DNA from: JBBRHQ01 sp963738305
Lineage (GTDB): Bacteria; Actinomycetota; Thermoleophilia; Solirubrobacterales; 70-9
Direction of reading: 5' to 3'
Length of the DNA stretch: 64,000 nucleotides
NCBI GenBank assembly: GCA_963738305.1
Contig: CAVTVU010000001.1
Coordinates: 434,001-498,000, forward strand
The stretch's first letter is position 1; the number at the start of each line of letters is the position of its first letter. The position numbers were made by a program, and so were the translations under genes. Under the pieces are notes generated by a model that was given only the letters and a program-made list of their open reading frames with translations, searched no databases and had not been told where the DNA came from. Shown piece after piece: positions 8,659-19,814 of this stretch.

Positions 8659-9792
8659 TCAGCCTTGGGACTGCTGGCTCACCGTGGCTCCCCAGCGCTC
8701 CTCGATCCGGCCGAAGCGCCAGATCGCCAGGGCGCCGATCCAGGTGAGCACGAACATCGCCACGATCGCGTAGCCGACGTAGTTGAGATCGAGGCCCGAG
8801 ATGAACTCCCAGGGCTGGCCGGTGAGGCTGAGCTTCTCGGTGAGCACCGAGACCAGCTCGATCGTCCCGATCACCAGCGCCACCACGACCGAGAGCCAGG
8901 TGATCGTGATGTTGTAGTAGAGCTTTCGCACCGGCTTGGAGAAGGCCCAGCCGTAGGCGAAGTTCATGAAGGCGCCGTCAATCGTGTCGAGCAGGGACAT
9001 TCCCGCGGCGAAGAGGATCGGCAGGCAGAGGATCGCGTAGATCGGCAGGTCGGCGGCGGCGGCCGTTCCGGCGACGGCCAGCAGGGCGATCTCCGTCGCG
9101 GTGTCGAAGCCGAGGCCGAACAGACAGCCCAGCGGGTACATCTGCCAGGGCTTTCGGATCGCCTTCGTGGCCCGCTTGTAGAAGCGGCTCATGAAGCCGC
9201 GGTTGTCGAGCTCGTGCTCCAGCTCGGCCTCGTCGTAGTGCCCCTCCCGCATCCGGCGGAAGATCGCCACGATGTTCAGCAGCACCAGCAGGTTGAGGAT
9301 GCCGATGATCCACAGGAAGGTGCCCGAGACCGTCGGCCCGATCAGCCCGGTCGCCTGGTGCAGGTTCGAGCTGTCGTTCTCCACCGCGCCGCTCAGGCCC
9401 TTGATCCCGAGCGTGAAGCCGATCGCCAGCAGGAAGACGATGGTCGAGTGCCCGAGCGAGAAGAAGAAACCGACGCTGAGCGGCCGCTGGCCGTCGGTCA
9501 TCAGCTTTCGGGTCGTGTTGTCGATCGCGCCGATGTGGTCGGCGTCGAAGGCGTGGCGCAGTCCCAGCGTGTAGGCCGTTATCCCGAGACCAACGCCGAA
9601 GGCGCCGCCGGTGCCGAGATCGAAGTGATGCGGAACTACGACGCCGAAGAGCAGGCCGAAGCCGATCACGTGTAGGCCGACGATGACGGCGGTCATGCCC
9701 GCCACCGTGGTCCACTGGGATCGCGTCAGTCCGGACCTGACCCGCGCCAAGCGGCCCCCCGCCGCTGCGGTCTGGGTGGCTACCTCCATCAC
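8659..9792 (-). CDS. Nickel/cobalt permease, NiCoT family
   Basis: A 377-residue membrane protein of the HoxN/NixA family, which imports Ni2+ or Co2+ for metalloenzymes or cobalamin. The signature RHAFDADHIGAID lies in the second helix region near residue 78, followed by the conserved FFSLGHS segment (third signature region) and LGFDTATEIALL. Eight or so hydrophobic helices are visible. Its ATG overlaps the stop of the upstream gene (ATGA), so it is translationally coupled into a four-gene operon with DUF4331. Nickel versus cobalt cannot be decided here; no hydrogenase, urease or cobalamin genes are nearby. Confidence 0.92.
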   Translation of the reverse strand: MMEVATQTAAAGGRLARVRSGLTRSQWTTVAGMTAVIVGLHVIGFGLLFGVVVPHHFDLGTGGAFGVGLGITAYTLGLRHAFDADHIGAIDNTTRKLMTDGQRPLSVGFFFSLGHSTIVFLLAIGFTLGIKGLSGAVENDSSNLHQATGLIGPTVSGTFLWIIGILNLLVLLNIVAIFRRMREGHYDEAELEHELDNRGFMSRFYKRATKAIRKPWQMYPLGCLFGLGFDTATEIALLAVAGTAAAADLPIYAILCLPILFAAGMSLLDTIDGAFMNFAYGWAFSKPVRKLYYNITITWLSVVVALVIGTIELVSVLTEKLSLTGQPWEFISGLDLNYVGYAIVAMFVLTWIGALAIWRFGRIEERWGATVSQQSQG

Positions 9793-10187
9793 TCCTCCTC
9801 TCCTGGCGGCGAGTCATGCCAGTCGAGCTCGGTGATCTCGCCGCGCCTGATCTCGACCTCGCCCATGCGGGGGGTGTCGTCTATCCACAACCTATATCGC
9901 CCGGCCGCGAGCCTGTCAAAGACCGCGGTGAAGGCCGGCCGCTCACCCAGGCGGCGCTCCAGCACCTCCTTGTGGCTTCGGTTGGAGTCCTGCCCCTCCG
10001 GGCTGATCTCGATCTCGGTCCCGTGCAGGTCCGAGGGGGTGTGGAGGATCAGGGCTCCCAGGTCGCCGCCGATGTCGAGGACGACCGTCTCCGGGTGGGG
10101 TCGGGCCGAGTAGTCCTCGTGCCCGCGCTCCGGATCGCCGTGTCCGGCCTGCCTGGACCTGCGCGCTTCCGCGCTTCCGGCCGCCAT
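9789..10187 (-). CDS. Conserved small protein with beta-sandwich-like domain
   Basis: A 132-residue protein. Residues about 35-130 alternate strands and turns with the pattern FDRLAAGRYRLWIDD, which resembles carboxypeptidase-regulatory or prealbumin-like sandwich domains. No signal peptide or helix is visible, and the first 35 residues are charged. It begins one base after the DUF4331 stop region and its own stop overlaps the permease start. Function unknown; position suggests a partner of DUF4331 or of the metal permease. Confidence 0.6.
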   Translation of the reverse strand: MAAGSAEARRSRQAGHGDPERGHEDYSARPHPETVVLDIGGDLGALILHTPSDLHGTEIEISPEGQDSNRSHKEVLERRLGERPAFTAVFDRLAAGRYRLWIDDTPRMGEVEIRRGEITELDWHDSPPGEEE

Positions 10188-10189
10188 CC

Positions 10190-11593
10190 TCAGGCCCCCG
10201 TGCTGAACCCGTCGTGGGGCGTGCCGAGGTACGGGAACGTGTCCTGGTAGCGGTCCGGGCCGGGGGTCACCCCCTGGGTCACGGCCGATGCCGCGGAATC
10301 CGGCGTGTAGCTCGGAGCGACGAGCGGATAGGTCAGCCCGGCGACCGCCCGCAGCTCGACGTTGACCACATCGTCGAAGACGCGACGCCCGTTCGGGAAC
10401 CCCGCCAGGTCGCCGCCGAGGATGCCCAGAGGGTTGGGGCTCGAGGTCGTCGGCGGGATCGCCACGTTGAGCCGCAACATGTCTGCCAATACCTCGCCCG
10501 TGTTGTTCTGAAACCCCGGGATGATCCCCTTGGGCAACCCGGTCAGCAGAATCGCCACCAGGTCGGCCCGCTTCGCCTTCAGCGCCGCGAGGTTCGGGAA
10601 GACGCCGGGGTAGAGGACCGGCAGCAGCTTGCCCAGCTCCGGATGCTCGACGTACTTCAGGAACTCCTTGTCTGCTGCGGGATGCAGGGCGTTCCAGCGG
10701 TCCTTCTTGCCCATCGGCACGACGACCTCGTTGAACAGCGGGTTGCCGAGCCTCGAGACCTGGACCCACGGGCCGGATTCGGCAACGTGGCCGTTGGTCC
10801 GCTCGATCACCCGGGTCTTGCGGCGGCTGGCCGCGCCCCAGATGCCGAGCACCGCCTTGGCCGCCATCGGGTTCGAGGGAACCGATCCGTCGCGGGTCAG
10901 CCGCTTGATCGGTATCTGGATCGCGATCGTGTGGACGTTGAGCGTCGCGGTCGCGTCGACTGCAACCGCCGGCGAGGTCGCGATCAGGTGCAGGTTCTGC
11001 AGCGGCCGCAGATCGCCGAGGTCGAAGATCGACCCGAGATCGACGAAGAAGCCCTCGTTCCGCTGGCCGGCGAATACCCGCTCCCCGGTTCCCAGCTTTT
11101 GGACAGCCGGATCCGCCAGCTTGCTCTGGTAGTTCGGGGTCGACCGCGGTCCGACGTTGCACGGCGGCGAGGCCAGATTGCGCCCCAGCACGTGCGGCTT
11201 CGGCCGGTGCTTCTTGTGCCCGTTGCGGCGCCGGTTCGGGTGGTTGACCCGGCTGACCTCGTAGAACTGACGCCGATTCCAGCTCGCGCTGTTCAGACCG
11301 GTGATCTGACCCGTGTTGTAGAGGAACGTGTTGGGGTTCCGCAGCTTGGTGTCGAAGCGGAACCGGTACTCGATGTCCGGCATCCCGTCGCCATCGTTGT
11401 CGATGTAGATCGAGTAGAGGACGTCCTCGCCGAACTCGAAGAAGTTCGGGCCGCCGGGGGGGTCCTCGAGCGGGATGTAGTTGGTGAGGATCGTGACCGT
11501 GTCCGGCTTGTCCGGGCTCACGAACGCGTAGGTGTCGGTGTTGTCAGCGACCGGGTCCTTGCTGATCTCCGGTGCTTCGCGGTGGGAGGACAT
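10190..11593 (-). CDS. DUF4331 family protein
   Basis: A 467-residue protein with the hallmark start SSHREAPEISKDPVADNTD and YAFVSPD, then FEFGEDVLYSIYIDNDGDG. This family is of unknown function; members are often found near metal-transport or surface genes. No signal peptide is visible, so it is either cytoplasmic or exported with a partner. A Lys/Arg/His-rich stretch (NRRRNGHKKHRPK, near residue 125) interrupts the domain. Second gene of the operon with the Tat-exported protein and the permease. Frame is intact throughout. Confidence 0.88.
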   Translation of the reverse strand: MSSHREAPEISKDPVADNTDTYAFVSPDKPDTVTILTNYIPLEDPPGGPNFFEFGEDVLYSIYIDNDGDGMPDIEYRFRFDTKLRNPNTFLYNTGQITGLNSASWNRRQFYEVSRVNHPNRRRNGHKKHRPKPHVLGRNLASPPCNVGPRSTPNYQSKLADPAVQKLGTGERVFAGQRNEGFFVDLGSIFDLGDLRPLQNLHLIATSPAVAVDATATLNVHTIAIQIPIKRLTRDGSVPSNPMAAKAVLGIWGAASRRKTRVIERTNGHVAESGPWVQVSRLGNPLFNEVVVPMGKKDRWNALHPAADKEFLKYVEHPELGKLLPVLYPGVFPNLAALKAKRADLVAILLTGLPKGIIPGFQNNTGEVLADMLRLNVAIPPTTSSPNPLGILGGDLAGFPNGRRVFDDVVNVELRAVAGLTYPLVAPSYTPDSAASAVTQGVTPGPDRYQDTFPYLGTPHDGFSTGA

Positions 11594-11630
11594 TCGCTCT
11601 CTCCTTGAGGTCTGCGCTTGTGGTCTGCGG

Positions 11631-11656
11631 GAGCCCGCTTGGTCCTTCGCGGGCTC
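11631..11656 (-). terminator. Hairpin between the Tat-signal gene and DUF4331
   Basis: GAGCCCGC and GCGGGCTC form a perfect 8-base stem around a 10-base loop, touching the stop codon of the small secreted protein. No T tract follows. It may lower read-through into DUF4331 or protect an mRNA end. Confidence 0.45.
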
Positions 11657-11927
11657 AGCCGATCCTGCGGGCGGCCTTCATCAACCGCCGGACCAGGACC
11701 GGATCGCGGAAGGTCGTCTCGCCGGTGCCGGAGGAGACGGTCACCTCGCCGCGCTTCTCATCGCGCACGTAGGCGATCACCACCTCGTCCGGGGGCGGGC
11801 CGGAGGGTTCGGTTTCCTCAGGGTGGTCCATGGCCGCCGCGGCCACGGAGGGCGCAGCCGCGATCGCCGCGCTGCCCGTCGCGAGGCCGGCCGAAGCCAG
11901 CAGCTTTCGCCGGTTCAAGCTCTCCAT
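11655..11927 (-). CDS. Small protein with twin-arginine signal
   Basis: Ninety residues. The N-terminus NRRKLLASAGLATG followed by an Ala-rich stretch is a Tat signal with probable cleavage near residue 31 (AAA-MDH). The mature part is about 59 residues, begins acidic (EETEPSGPPPDE), and contains a beta-rich segment VVIAYVRDEKRGEVTVSSG and a basic end. GAAGGGAAG precedes the ATG. First gene of the DUF4331-permease operon. No family recognised; Tat export suggests it folds in the cytoplasm, perhaps binding a metal or partner. Confidence 0.65.
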   Translation of the reverse strand: MESLNRRKLLASAGLATGSAAIAAAPSVAAAAMDHPEETEPSGPPPDEVVIAYVRDEKRGEVTVSSGTGETTFRDPVLVRRLMKAARRIG

Positions 11928-12089
11928 CTCTCTTCCCTTCTCCGTGGCCCCGCGAGCGCCGAGTGGCTCCCGCGTTGCCGAGTTGCCCTTTCGGGATGTC
12001 CTTACGGGGAGGGAACCACGTCGGATCAGCGAGATGCGCTACTCGCCAGGGCGGGGTGGCGGCGGGCGCGAGTCAGCTCTCGTTCGGGG
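11928..12089. other. Intergenic region upstream of the Tat-signal gene
   Basis: It separates two minus-strand genes, so it should hold the promoter of the DUF4331 operon. I see no clear TANNNT box at leaderless distance; the gene has a ribosome-binding site instead. Confidence 0.4.
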
Positions 12090-12149
12090 TCGGTGAGCTC
12101 TACTCGACGGAGCGTCGGTTAGCTCTACTCGACGGAGCGTCGGTGAGCT

Positions 12150-12159
<10 letters not shown>
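12090..12159. repeat. 25-base direct repeat, about 2.8 copies
   Basis: Units start at 12090, 12115 and 12140, each beginning TCGGTGAGCTCTACTCG (TCGGTTAG in the second). The third unit contains the clpC stop codon, so the gene end has been duplicated in tandem outward. Confidence 0.85.
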
Positions 12160-14759
<2,600 letters not shown>

Positions 14760-15109
14760 GTTTCCCTTTAGCTAAACAGTGCTCTTGGCGGTTTGTATCG
14801 GCTGATTGATCGGTGGTTTCTAATGATTGGGTCGGAAGCTGCGAATCCGTCCCGACGGACGGCACAGCGCCGGCGGCCTATCCAAGCTATTCGGCTGAAG
14901 TTCGCCGATGGATCTGACCTCCGGTCCGTTTGTGGGTACGCCGAGGGGCCAGTATAGCCGCGTAGAGGCACCGGCCACGGCGCTCGAAACGACCCAACGA
15001 GCACGAATTCGGCGTCCGCCGGGTCTCGAAAGGAACGTGCGCCGGGGCGAGTTTCTTCGCTATGCAGGCGATTCCGGCGAACCGCGCCGACCCGGAATAG
15101 GATCGGGAA
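14760..15109. other. Divergent clpC / secreted-protein regulatory region
   Basis: About 350 bases without a convincing gene. It must hold the clpC promoter (minus) and the promoter of the secreted gene (plus). Visible marks are TTTAGCTAAA (14768-14777, a perfect 10-base palindrome just before the clpC leader) and TAGGAT at 15098. No RNA gene is recognised. Confidence 0.5.
15098..15103 (+). promoter_or_regulatory. Leaderless -10 element, TAGGAT
   Basis: TAGGAT, six-base spacer, GTG at 15110. Confidence 0.55.
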
Positions 15110-15706
15110 GTGCGAAGGGGGATCGTCTCGTCCGCCGTCGTCATCGTCCTGGGCGCCGCCGTCGCGGCGGGCCCGGCCGGCGCCGCGACGCCGCCCGGCA
15201 ATTTCAAGCGCCACCAGAACCGCCACTGGGTCTGGTACGCGCCGCGCGGATGGGAGGCATCGTTCGGGGCCAACGACATCTACATCGGCTCGCCCACCGG
15301 GACGCTGTTCCTGCACTACGGTGCCGGCGGCGTGCCCTGCAGCTACGCGCCCTACTGGAACTCGGTCAACGGCTACTTCGCCTTCACCCGCGCCAGCTAC
15401 CTGCAGGCCCGGCGGCAGAACTTCGACTTCCACTCCTTCCCGGTGCCCAACGCCCGCTTCACCAACGTCGGGGCGACCAGGCAGATCCGCAACAACTACT
15501 TCCGGCAGGTCTCGACCTTCCAGGGCCGGCGACCGAACGGGCAGCAGATCAGGGGCGAGATGGTCCTCGACCTGTTCGCCGTCGACCCATTCGACAACGT
15601 CTGCGGCGAGCGCCAGCAGGTCCGCTCCGCCCCCGCCAACGGCATCGGCCGCTCGCTGCGTCTGCTGCGGATCGTGCAGAGCGTGATCTTCGGACCGAAG
15701 CGCTGA
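15110..15706 (+). CDS. Secreted protein of unknown function, paralogue 1
   Basis: Of 198 residues, 1-26 form a Sec signal peptide ending in AGA-A. The mature part is aromatic and basic (NRHWVWYAPRGWEASFG, NNYFRQVSTF) with two Cys at about 80 and 165 that could pair. It shares the layout signal - RxxHWxWYxPxxW - Cys - NYFRQ - Cys with the next gene, so the two are tandem duplicates. No known family; an extracellular role is likely. GTG start by leaderless spacing. Confidence 0.7.
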   Translation: MRRGIVSSAVVIVLGAAVAAGPAGAATPPGNFKRHQNRHWVWYAPRGWEASFGANDIYIGSPTGTLFLHYGAGGVPCSYAPYWNSVNGYFAFTRASYLQARRQNFDFHSFPVPNARFTNVGATRQIRNNYFRQVSTFQGRRPNGQQIRGEMVLDLFAVDPFDNVCGERQQVRSAPANGIGRSLRLLRIVQSVIFGPKR

Positions 15707-15734
15707 CCTCCGTGACCCCGAGCGAAAGAGAAGG

Positions 15735-16489
15735 ATGCACCGTACGAAGCTACTGACGATCGTCTTGTCCCTGGCCCTCGGCGCGGCGGCGTTGAGCGGC
15801 CCGGCGACGGCAGCGGCGGCCCCGCGCGCGCAGGCCAGCGCCTTCGTGACCCATCGCGGCCACTTCTGGTCCTGGGCCGGCCCTCGCAACTGGCACGCCG
15901 GCTACGGCAAGCAGGGGATCACGATCCTCGGCGCCGACGACGAGGTCCTCGACCTCGGGTTCAGCAGCATCTTCTGCACCCCGGCCCCGAGCGTCACGGC
16001 CTCGGTCCGCCGCTACTTGGGGGCCCAGCGCCGGGCGATCGCCCGGGGGCGGACCAACATCGTCCGAAGGGCCGGATCCGCCGCGTCCGCGGGCTCGGCC
16101 TCAACTACTTCCGCCAGTCGCTCAACATCGCCTCCCGGGCTCATGGCCGGCGGCTGCTCGGGCAGATCGCGCTCGACTACCAGGTGCCCGACCCGACCTA
16201 CTGCTACCGGCGCAGCCTCGCCCTGATCGCACCCGCCCGCGGCTTCCGCGCCAGCCTGCGCAAGCTGCTGCGCGTCTACGGCTCGCTCGCCTACTTCGGC
16301 CCCGGCGCTCCGGAGCTCGCCCGAGGACTGAGCCGCCGAACTCGCTTAGGGCCGCTGTCCGGAGCCAAGTTGCGTTCGGCGAACGAGCCACCCACGCCGA
16401 ACTGCACATTTCGGCCGATATGCAGACCTAACGTTGCGTTCGGCGGGCGGCGTCAGCCGAACTGCATATTGGCCGCCATACGGCCCTAA
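15735..16489 (+). CDS. Secreted protein paralogue 2 (frameshifted, repeat-derived end)
   Basis: Signal peptide at residues 1-27, then HRGHFWSWAGPRNWHAGYG, parallel to paralogue 1. Near 16060-16080 the frame shifts; the next frame reads GLNYFRQSLNIASR and continues to VYGSLAYFGPG. Past about 16330 the frame has no stop and runs through three family A palindromes to a stop at 16489, so the last 50 or so residues are not native. The real end was probably near 16330. The break is either an assembly indel or decay of the second copy. Confidence 0.6.
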
Positions 16490-16502
16490 GGTTGCGTTCG
16501 GC
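16335..16502. repeat. Three tandem family A palindromes
   Basis: Copies at 16335-16380, 16395-16444 and 16456-16502. Each starts GCCGAACT and ends GTTGCGTTCGGC, is 46-50 bases long, and carries CCTAA before the right arm in the last two. They separate two convergent genes and supply the stop codon of both. Confidence 0.82.
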
Positions 16503-17279
16503 CGGCGGAGCCGCCCTGCGTCTCGGCGAGGAACCCGAGGAGCAGCTCGCGGAAGGCCTGTGGCACCTCCAGCGGCGCCAGGTGGCCGGCGCCCTCGATC
16601 GTCACCCGCCGCGCGCCGGGGATCAACGCGGCCATCGCCTCCGCCCCCCGCCGGAAGTCGACCATGTCGTGCTCGCCGGCCGCGACAAGGGTTGGCACCG
16701 CGAGCGATTCGAGCATCTCGGGGCGCTCCTCGAGGAAATCCGGGTCTTCCTCCGGCGCCGCTTCGGCCTTCAGCTCGAAGGCCCTCCGCTGCATCGCCGC
16801 AACCTGCTCGCGAAGCGCCGCGGGCGCGTCGGGGAGCAGCCGGCATCGGTGATCGCCTTCACCGCCGCATCGAGGTCACCGGCTTCGAGCGCCGATTCCT
16901 CCGCCTCCCAGGCTCCGGCCAGCTCCGCCGAGGGCTCGACTCGACGGGCGGCGCCGAGAACAGCGCCAGAGACGTGGCCCGCTCAGGGGCCACCGCTGCC
17001 ACTCGCAGCGCCACCGCTCCGCCGAAGGAGTTGCCGGCAAGCGCCGTCCGCTCCAGCCCCCGCGCGTCCATTGTGTCGAGCACCGCCCCCCACTCCCCCT
17101 TTCCATCCCGTGCCGGGCGGCGCCTCGCCGAATCCGGGCAGGTCGATCGCGATCGCCCGGTAACCCGCCTCGGCCAGCGGCGCAAGGTGCTCGGACCACA
17201 TCCTCCGGTCGGCGATGCCGGCGTGGAGCAGCACCAGCGCCGGGCCGCTTCCGAGCTCGTCGTGGGGCAGCAGCGGCAT
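16486..17279 (-). CDS. Alpha/beta-hydrolase (frameshifted)
   Basis: Reads in pieces as one alpha/beta-hydrolase of about 260 residues: oxyanion region LVLLHAGIADRRMW, strand IAIDLPGFGEAPPG, nucleophile elbow region ALAGNSFGGAVALRVA (Ser), acid region LVAAGEHDMVDF and catalytic His in EGAGHLAPLEVP. At least two indels split it near 17090-17180 and 16850-16900. Its ATG overlaps the lysS stop (TGATG), so it is coupled to lysS. The C-terminal AGRTQP and stop come from a family A palindrome. Substrate unknown; lactonase or esterase activity is plausible. Confidence 0.75.
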
Positions 17280-18789
17280 CAGCTCCGCATCGCCGGGAAC
17301 AGGAGCACCTCGCGCAGCAGCGGCGCCGGTGAGGATCATCACCAGGCGGTCGATTCCGAGCCCGACGCCGCCGGTCGGCGGCATCCCCTGCTCGAGCGCC
17401 TCGACGAAGGACTCATCGTACGGCTGCGCGTCCTCGTCGCCGCGGCGCATCTCCTCCGCCTGCTGCTCGAAGCGGCGCCGCTGCTCGTCGGGGTCGTTCA
17501 GCTCGCTGAACGAGTTGGCGATCTCGATCCCGCCGACGAAGGCCTCCCAGCGCTCGACCAGCCCCTCCTCGAAGCGGTGCGCCTTGGCGAACGGCGAGAG
17601 CTCGACCGGGTAGTCGACGATGAAGGTCGGCTGGATCAGCTCCGGCTCGACCCGCTTGGAGAGCAGCCCGTCGACAAGCTTGCCCCAGCCCTCATCGGAG
17701 CTGGGCTCGAATCCCCATCGCCGCTGCGAGAGCCTCGCGCGTCGGGTGCTCGGCGATATCGATGCCGGTGCGCTCGAGGATCGCCTCGCGCAGCGTCATC
17801 CGCCTCCAAGGGGGCGCCAGGTCGATCTCCTCGCCGTCGCGCTCGACCTCCGTCGTCCCGAGCACCCGCTCGGCAACCTCGGCGACCAGCTGCTCGAGGT
17901 CGCGCGCGGTCTTCTCGTAGTCGGAGTAGGCCTCGTACCACTCGAGCATCGTGAACTCGGGGTTGTGCTTCGGTGAAATGCCCTCGTTGCGGAAGTCCGG
18001 CCCAGCTCGTAGACCCGGTCGAGGCCGCCGACCACGCAGCCGCTTCAGGTACAGCTCGGTCGCGATCCGCAGGTAGAGGTCGCGGTCGAGCGCGTTGTGG
18101 TGGGTGGTGAACGGCCGCGCCAGCGCGCCGCCGTAGAGCGGCTGCAGGACCGGGGTCTCGACCTCGACGAAGCCGCGTTCGTCGAGCCAGCGGCGGACCT
18201 CGGTGACCGTCCGGCGCGTAGCGCGAACAGCCGCCGGGTCTCCTCGTTGGCGATCAGGTCGAGCTCGCGGCTGCGGTAGCGGGTCTCGGCGTCCTCGAGC
18301 CCGTGGAACTTGTCCGGCGAGCGGTCGCAGGCTCTTGGTCAACAGCCGCCAGCGGGTGACCGCCTGAGGCGAGAGCTCGCCGCGCCGGGTGGCGAAGACC
18401 TCCCCTCGACCCCGATGATGTCGCCGAGGTCGAGGTGGACCAGCAGCTCGAAGGCCTCCGGCCCGAGCACGTCCTCGCGGGCGTGGAGCTGGATCTGGCC
18501 GCTGGCCGTCGCGCAGGTCGAGGAAGGCCGCCTTGCCGTGGCCGCGGCGGGCGACGAGCCGGCCGGCGACGCGGTGGCGCGATTCGGTCTCGATCCCGGC
18601 CGCCAGCCCCTCGTGGGCGGCACGGACCTCGGCGATCTCCTCGCGGTCGGCGAACTCGTGCGGGAAGGGATCGACCCCGGCCTCGCGCAGGCGGTCGAGC
18701 TTCCGCGCGGCGCTCGTCGAGGAGGTCCCCGGAACCCTGCTCGCCGTCGTCGGGTCCGTTCGGGTCTCGGGTCCGTTCGGCTCGCTCAT
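17279..18789 (-). CDS. lysS: Lysyl-tRNA synthetase, class II (several indels)
   Basis: Charges tRNA-Lys. Pieces in three frames give the whole enzyme of about 503 residues: start MSEPNGPETRTD; the OB-fold region RVAGRLVARRGHGKAAFLDL; motif 2 (FRNEGIS...EFTMLEWYEAY); and the C-terminal motif 3 block YDESFVEALEQGMPPTGG and GIDRLVMILTG, ending LLFPAMRS. Breaks lie at about 18490, 18400, 18330, 18210, 18040, 18000 and 17710; several are lost G or C in runs (RVYELGRDF is broken by one missing G). An essential gene, so these are taken as sequence errors. Start by TAGGCT nine bases upstream. Confidence 0.9.
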
Positions 18790-18798
18790 CGGCGCCCG

Positions 18799-18804
18799 AG
18801 CCTA
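18799..18804 (-). promoter_or_regulatory. Leaderless -10 element of lysS, TAGGCT
   Basis: TAGGCT, nine-base spacer, ATG of lysS. It overlaps the stop region of the FHA remnant. Confidence 0.5.
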
Positions 18805-19172
18805 TCCACCCCCGCCACGCACCCGCGCCCCGAGGGCACCAACCCCGACGATCGCAGCGTCGGGCCGCGGCTCGGCGACGTCGGGCTCAGCCGGAGGACC
18901 GAGGTCGGGCGCGGTCGCGGCCCTGGTCTGCTCGGAGACCTGGAAGGGGGCCCGGTAGCGCAGCAGCGTCCGGCCGAAGCGGAGCTCGTCGCCGTCGTCG
19001 AGCAGCCGCCGCCCCTCGACCCGCTCGCCGTTGACGAAGCTCCCGTTGCGCGAGAGGCCCTCGTCGACCAGCACCCACTCGACCCCCATCCGCCGCAGCT
19101 CGGTGTGGATGCGGGAGACGTCCTCGTCCCAGGAGAGGACGAGTCGGCGGAGAGGCTGGCCGCGAGCGGCAA
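18802..19172 (-). pseudogene. FHA-domain protein lacking its N-terminal strands
   Basis: A clear FHA core follows SWDEDVSRIHTELRRMG: the phosphothreonine-binding SRIH and the SRNGSFVNGERV loop are present, then DGDELRFGRTLLRYR. The first strands with the G-R motif that should precede them are missing: only about 18 bases separate greA from the first codons, and the frame also slips near 19130. About 120 residues remain; the C-terminal 40 are low-complexity Pro/Ala. A truncated phosphopeptide-binding domain or a badly assembled one. Confidence 0.55.
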
Positions 19173-19182
19173 CTCAATCGCC

Positions 19183-19663
19183 TCAGGTGGCTTCGATCTT
19201 GGTGATCTTCAGCTTCTTCTTCGGGCCGCGAGGGACCTCGACGCGACGACGTCGCTGCGCTTGTGGCCGATCAGCGCCTTGCCGATCGGCGACTCGTTGG
19301 AGAGCTTGTGCTCGGCCGGGTCGGCTTCGGCGGAGCCGACGATCTGGAACTTCTGCGAGTCGCCGGACTTCTGGTCCTTGACGTGGACGATCGAGCCGAC
19401 CTTGACCTCGTCGGTGTCGAGTCCTTCTCGTCGATCACCGTGGCGCGGCGCAGCCGCTCCTCGAGCTGGGCGATCCGCTGCTCGAGCAGCGCCTGCTCGT
19501 TCTTGGCGTCGTCGTACTCGGCGTTCTCGGAGATGTCGCCGAACTCGCGCGCTTCCTTGATCCGCTCGGCGACCTCCCGGCGCTTGTCGTCGAGAGGTCC
19601 TCGATCTCGTCCTTGAGCTTCTCGAGCCCCTCCGGGCGTGATCACGGACTGCGTGCCAGTCAT
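19183..19663 (-). CDS. greA: Transcription elongation factor GreA (indels)
   Basis: Rescues backtracked RNA polymerase by stimulating transcript cleavage. Pieces give the coiled-coil domain (start MTGTQSVITPEGLEKL, then EFGDISENAEYDDAKNEQA with the catalytic acidic tip) and the FKBP-like domain (ADPAEHKLSNESPIGKAL, ending KKKLKITKIEAT). Expected length about 159 residues. Indels near 19595, 19425 and 19245. Upstream of lysS on the same strand. An essential-class gene, so errors rather than decay. Confidence 0.88.
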
Positions 19664-19711
19664 TGATCTTCTCCTCGCTTCGGTGGAATCACGGAATGAG
19701 GACCCCTGCTA

Positions 19712-19733
19712 AGGGCCCAAAACAACGGGCCCT
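19712..19733. terminator. Perfect 7-base hairpin upstream of greA
   Basis: AGGGCCC - eight-base A-rich loop - GGGCCCT. It stands between the end of the upstream hydrolase and greA, where a terminator is expected. No U tract, as is common in this GC range. Confidence 0.55.
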
Positions 19734-19814
19734 GCTGCAGGCGCCTTCTCAAACAACGACCCGGCCGACCGGAGCGCGGCATTATAGCGAGCGCCGGCCC
19801 GGCCGTCAGGAGGC

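Noticed and set aside
17279..18789. lysS, greA, dus, coaX and folK as pseudogenes
   Set aside because: All conserved motifs are present across frames; breaks are single-base and concentrated by region. Essential genes are not expected to decay together.
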